From: an uncultured Clostridia bacterium
GTDB lineage: Bacteria > Bacillota > Clostridia > Oscillospirales > Oscillospiraceae
Length of the DNA stretch: 8,120 nt
Assembly (NCBI GenBank): GCA_938023775.1
Contig: CALJDB010000045.1
Location: 1-8,120, forward strand
Direction of reading: 5' to 3'
Position 1 is the first letter of the stretch, and the number at the start of each line of letters is the position of its first letter. The notes beneath the pieces were generated by a model. It was not told the origin of the DNA, made no database searches, and was given only the letters and a program-made list of their open reading frames with translations. This document shows, in pieces, positions 5,697-8,120 of this stretch. Made by a program: the position numbers and the translations under genes.

Positions 5697-7454
5697 TTAT
5701 TCCCCCTCTCCCATCTGCGTTTCGTAAATATCCCGGTACTGAGGGCTTGTTTCCAGCAGCTCCGCATGCGTGCCGAGACCGGTGACGCGCCCTTCGTCGA
5801 GTACCAGGATCTGGTCGGAGCTCATAATGGAGCTGACGCGCTGGGCGACGACGATGCTGGTCGCGCCGCTGTGGTGGGCGCGGATGGCGGCGCGCACCGC
5901 CGCGTCCGTGCGGTAATCGAGGGCGCTGGAGGCGTCGTCGAGGACCAGAATCTCCGGGTCCGCGGCGAGCGCGCGGGCGATGAGAACGCGCTGGCGCTGG
6001 CCGCCGGAGAGGTCCGCGCCGTGGATGGCGGCGCGGTGGTCAAAGCCGTCCGGGTAGCGCCCGATGAACTCCGCCGCGCCCGCGTCCGCCGCGGCAGCTG
6101 CGAGCTGCTCATCGTCCACATCGCGTCCGAAGCGGATGTTCTCCGCGAGAGTGTCGGCAAAAACGGCGTCGTTCTGGAACACGACTCCGAAGCGGCGGCG
6201 CAGCGCCGCGGGGTCATAGCTGCGCACGTCGCGCCCGTCGACGAAAATATGGCCCGACGTGCAGTCGTAAAAGCGCATGAGCAGGCGGATGATCGTCGTC
6301 TTGCCGCAGCCCGTGGGACCGATGATGCCGAGCGAGCCGCCGCGAGGGATGGTGAAGCTGATGTCGCTGAGGCTCATCTGACGCTCCCCGCCGGCGAAGC
6401 CCGCGGCGTCCGCGTCCGTCTCCGCGCCGTAGCGGAAGGAGACGTGGTCGAAGACGATGAAGTTCGGGCTCTCCGGCTTATCGTCCGCGGTCTCCGGCAG
6501 GGCGCAGAGCGTCTCCGGCTGGTCGATGACTTCGGCGATGCGCCGTGCGGAGGCGTTGGCCTTCGAGAGCATCAGGAATACGCGGTTGAGGCCCATCACG
6601 CCCATTAAGATCATGTTGAAGTAAGTAAGGAACGAGAGAATAACGCCCGGCTCAATCCGTCCGGCGTTCACGCGCTTTGCGCCGACGATCACGACCAGAA
6701 CAAGTCCGAGATTCAAAAACAGCGTCATCACCGGACCGGGCAGGCTCATCACCGCGCCCGCGCGCCGCTCGTGGCGGTTCATCTCCGCATTCACGCCCTC
6801 GAAGCGGGCGCGTTCATGGGATTCCTTGCTGAGCGCCTTCACGACGCGGATGCCGGTGATGTTCTCGCGCATCACGCGCACCACGCCGTCCACACTGCGC
6901 TGCACGCGGTCATAAAGCGGGATGCCGCGCAGCGAAACGCCGACGACCACGGTGAGCACGATCGGGACCATAACGCAGAGAATGAGGCTCAGTCCGGGGT
7001 CCATGACGAGCGTCACGATGATGCCGCCGAGCAGCATGATCGGCGCGCGCACACCGATGGACGGCACCATGCGGATGCAGTCCTGCACGTTGTAGGAGTC
7101 GGAGGTCATGCGCGAGGTGAGCGAGGGCAGACCGATGGCGTCCACCTGCCCGCCGGAGAGCGTCAGCGAGCGGCGAAAGAGGTCGCGCCGGATCTCATAG
7201 GTCGTCTGTGCCGAGATGCGCACCGCCTTGTGGTTCGCGTAAATATTTGTGCGCCACACGCAGAGCGCGAGCAGCAGCATCACGCCGCCCCAGAGAAAGA
7301 TCTCCCCGGCGCTCCGCCGCGGGGCAACGTCGTCGATGAGGTGCTCGAGCACGTAGGGCAGCAGCAGCTCCAGAAACGTCGCGGCGAGCTTCACGAGAAT
7401 GACGGAGAGATAAGCCCAGCGATAGCTTTTAACATAGCGCCACATGAAAGCCAT
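5697..7454 (-). CDS. ABC exporter half-transporter A (degenerate catalytic site, canonical signature)
   Basis: A 585-residue ABC type-I exporter subunit: six membrane helices (about 13-35, 51-69, 130-151, 154-174, 240-260, 270-292) and a C-terminal nucleotide-binding domain. Motifs are Walker A GPTGCGKTT (379-387), Q-loop Gln427, and a perfect LSGGQ signature (482-486). Walker B is LVLDDASS, with Asp507 where the catalytic Glu belongs, and the switch His is Gln538 (VAQRVSS). The Glu-to-Asp plus His-to-Gln pair is the hallmark of the degenerate-site subunit in TM287/288-like heterodimers, so this subunit should not hydrolyse ATP alone but donates its signature to the partner at 3927-5693. Between the A-loop Tyr342 and the next strand lies an Ala/Asp/Gly-rich insert (about 344-360) longer than usual. 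The gene starts 4 bases after the MarR stop with only a weak GGGG site upstream, suggesting coupling to MarR translation. Three bases separate its stop from the next gene. Confidence 0.95.
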   Translation of the reverse strand: MAFMWRYVKSYRWAYLSVILVKLAATFLELLLPYVLEHLIDDVAPRRSAGEIFLWGGVMLLLALCVWRTNIYANHKAVRISAQTTYEIRRDLFRRSLTLSGGQVDAIGLPSLTSRMTSDSYNVQDCIRMVPSIGVRAPIMLLGGIIVTLVMDPGLSLILCVMVPIVLTVVVGVSLRGIPLYDRVQRSVDGVVRVMRENITGIRVVKALSKESHERARFEGVNAEMNRHERRAGAVMSLPGPVMTLFLNLGLVLVVIVGAKRVNAGRIEPGVILSFLTYFNMILMGVMGLNRVFLMLSKANASARRIAEVIDQPETLCALPETADDKPESPNFIVFDHVSFRYGAETDADAAGFAGGERQMSLSDISFTIPRGGSLGIIGPTGCGKTTIIRLLMRFYDCTSGHIFVDGRDVRSYDPAALRRRFGVVFQNDAVFADTLAENIRFGRDVDDEQLAAAAADAGAAEFIGRYPDGFDHRAAIHGADLSGGQRQRVLIARALAADPEILVLDDASSALDYRTDAAVRAAIRAHHSGATSIVVAQRVSSIMSSDQILVLDEGRVTGLGTHAELLETSPQYRDIYETQMGEGE

Positions 7455-7458
7455 ACCG

Positions 7459-7893
7459 TCAAAGCACCCCGCTTTCCTTCCATGCGTTCTGGAGCTTTTC
7501 CAGCAGCGCGGTCAGCTGCTCCTGCTCCTCCGGAGTCAGCGCGTCCAGCAGCGCCGGGGCGGGGCAGTCGATGTGGCGCGCGAGCGCCTCCGCGCCGCGC
7601 TCCGTGAGGCTCAGCGCTACGCTTCGGCGGTCCGCGTCGCGGCGGCGGCGGGTCAGCAGCCCCTTGTTTTCGAGCTTCGTGATGAGCTCGCTCGCCGAGC
7701 CGGGGCGGACGCCCAGCGCCTCCTGCACCTGCCGCGGCGAGGCGTCCCCGGCGCTCAGCAGGCGCAGCACCGCATGCTGCTGCTGCCCCGGCTCGCTGTG
7801 GTAATAAAGCACCCGGCTGCACCGCCGCAGCAGGTGCGCCAAATGCTCCTCCCGCGTCTCCTCCCCGAACGCCTTCTCATGATGATCACGCAT
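7459..7893 (-). CDS. MarR-family regulator of the exporter operon
   Basis: A 144-residue winged helix-turn-helix regulator of usual MarR length. The helix-turn-helix spans about 40-78, with DNA-reading helix around 63-77 (RPGSASELITKLENKG). The wing is 80-97 (DADRRSVALSLTERG) and helices for dimerisation are at both ends. Cys25 and Cys110 are the only cysteines; redox sensing is possible but unsupported. It is the first gene of the operon, directly ahead of two ABC half-transporters, the layout of known MarR-controlled efflux pairs such as SatR-SatAB, so it most likely represses its own operon and releases it when an exported compound binds (inference). The start at 7893 has AGGAG about 10 bases upstream. 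The adjacent promoter is bracketed by two related palindromes. It resembles the regulator at 75-599 across the helix-turn-helix, so the two are probably paralogues. Confidence 0.94.
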   Translation of the reverse strand: MRDHHEKAFGEETREEHLAHLLRRCSRVLYYHSEPGQQQHAVLRLLSAGDASPRQVQEALGVRPGSASELITKLENKGLLTRRRRDADRRSVALSLTERGAEALARHIDCPAPALLDALTPEEQEQLTALLEKLQNAWKESGVL

Positions 7894-7912
7894 AGAGTCC
7901 CATCTCCTCTTC

Positions 7913-7930
7913 TATTTTGGCACCTAAATA
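7913..7930. promoter_or_regulatory. Probable MarR operator, promoter-downstream copy (exporter operon)
   Basis: On the minus strand TATTTAGG-TG-CCAAAATA is an 18-bp inverted repeat with one mismatch in 8-bp arms. It falls between the predicted start of transcription (near 7936) and the ribosome binding site of the MarR gene. It closely matches the palindrome at 7978-7996: both follow TATTT-N-GG-Y...GCC-R-AAATA. Occupancy would block transcription of the exporter operon. Confidence 0.68.
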
Positions 7931-7942
7931 TTCTGCACTCCA

Positions 7943-7971
7943 AGCATAACACCGGCAAACCGGGATTGCAA
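7943..7971 (-). promoter_or_regulatory. Promoter of the MarR-ABC-ABC operon
   Basis: On the minus strand, -35 TTGCAA (7971-7966) and -10 TATGCT (7948-7943) are separated by 17 bases. Transcription would start near 7936, about 43 bases before the MarR start codon. It sits exactly between the two palindromes at 7913-7930 and 7978-7996. Confidence 0.72.
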
Positions 7972-7977
7972 GAAAAA

Positions 7978-7996
7978 TATTTCGGCAGCCGAAATA
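7978..7996. promoter_or_regulatory. Probable MarR operator, promoter-upstream copy (exporter operon)
   Basis: TATTTCGGCAGCCGAAATA is a perfect 19-bp palindrome (9-bp arms around a central A). It begins 7 bp upstream of the -35 of the exporter operon. Its centre is about 65 bp from that of the related site at 7913-7930. It also lies 45 bp upstream of the -35 of the divergent promoter at 8041-8069, so it could influence both directions. Binding by the MarR protein is inferred from position and symmetry. Confidence 0.75.
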
Positions 7997-8040
7997 AAAA
8001 AGAAAAAGCGTATTCCTTGCGGAAAAGACGCGGAATGCTA

Positions 8041-8069
8041 TTGAATCTCCACTGGCGCTTTTGTATAAT
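8041..8069 (+). promoter_or_regulatory. Divergent promoter for a gene beyond the right edge
   Basis: On the plus strand, TTGAAT (8041-8046) and a perfect TATAAT (8064-8069) have a 17-base spacer. Initiation is expected near 8076. An inverted repeat, CCACTG (8049-8054) and CAGTGG (8074-8079), flanks the -10. No open frame of any length starts inside the window downstream of it; the ATG at 8100 stops after five codons. Confidence 0.7.
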
Positions 8070-8105
8070 GTTGCAGTGGCAGCGGTTTGCTGCGGAAAAA
8101 TGAAC

Positions 8106-8111
8106 AGGGAG
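8106..8111 (+). promoter_or_regulatory. Ribosome binding site of the divergent gene
   Basis: AGGGAG lies nine bases from the end of the window, downstream of the 8041-8069 promoter. The spacing fits a start codon at or just after the window edge. The gene itself is not visible. Confidence 0.5.
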
Positions 8112-8120
8112 AAATAGATA

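Noticed and set aside
5019..6608. Plus-strand open frame of 529 codons antisense to the exporter genes
   Set aside because: It overlaps two certain ABC genes, has low-complexity His/Asp/Ala/Arg-rich composition typical of the antisense of GC-rich genes, and matches no recognisable family.
8008..8038. Weak inverted repeat GTATTCC/GGAATGC in the divergent region
   Set aside because: Needs a G-T pair and a 15-base loop, with no T-tract and no clear position relative to a promoter; probably chance.
6771..8103. Plus-strand open frames of 278 and 219 codons at the right end
   Set aside because: Antisense to exporter subunit A and the MarR gene; the second continues through the promoter and operators. 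No recognisable protein.

Overview
The window is GC-rich and all six genes lie on the minus strand. Shine-Dalgarno sequences are strong (AGGAGG or GGAGG type), there is a classical lipobox, and consensus -35/-10 promoters sit in AT-rich intergenic gaps. Together with the protein styles (clostridial-type MarR regulators, a BmrCD/TM287-288-type exporter, a lipoprotein M3 peptidase) this suggests a high-GC member of the Clostridia, perhaps Oscillospiraceae. The organism is inference; no marker gene is present.

Layout, right to left (the direction of transcription). (1) 7459-7893 encodes a MarR regulator. It is followed almost without gaps by two full ABC half-transporters (5697-7454 and 3927-5693). 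This is a MarR-ABC-ABC operon whose two ATPases carry complementary defects, as expected of an obligate heterodimeric multidrug exporter. Its promoter (7943-7971) is bracketed by two related palindromes that are probable operators. A promoter pointing the other way (8041-8069) and a ribosome binding site at the right edge indicate a divergent gene starting just outside the window. (2) 3701-3926 is a non-coding gap with a cluster of GC-rich hairpins, a G-run stretch that fits a quadruplex pattern, and the promoter of the next unit. (3) 2498-3700 is an iron-containing alcohol dehydrogenase and 737-2458 an M3-family zinc metallopeptidase with a lipoprotein signal. They are 39 nt apart, read as one transcript and end in a strong terminator (697-728). 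(4) 75-599 is a second, longer MarR regulator, apparently monocistronic. It has a near-perfect sigma-A promoter bracketed by two perfect 12-bp palindromes and a terminator at 39-68. The first 25 bases repeat part of the hairpin cluster near 3882-3900.

Functionally this is a regulated efflux module beside an unrelated-looking dehydrogenase/peptidase unit and a second MarR switch. I see no mobile element, CRISPR array, RNA gene or clearly new multi-gene system. The most informative non-coding signals are the two sets of paired operators, one per MarR gene, with different sequences but the same layout.
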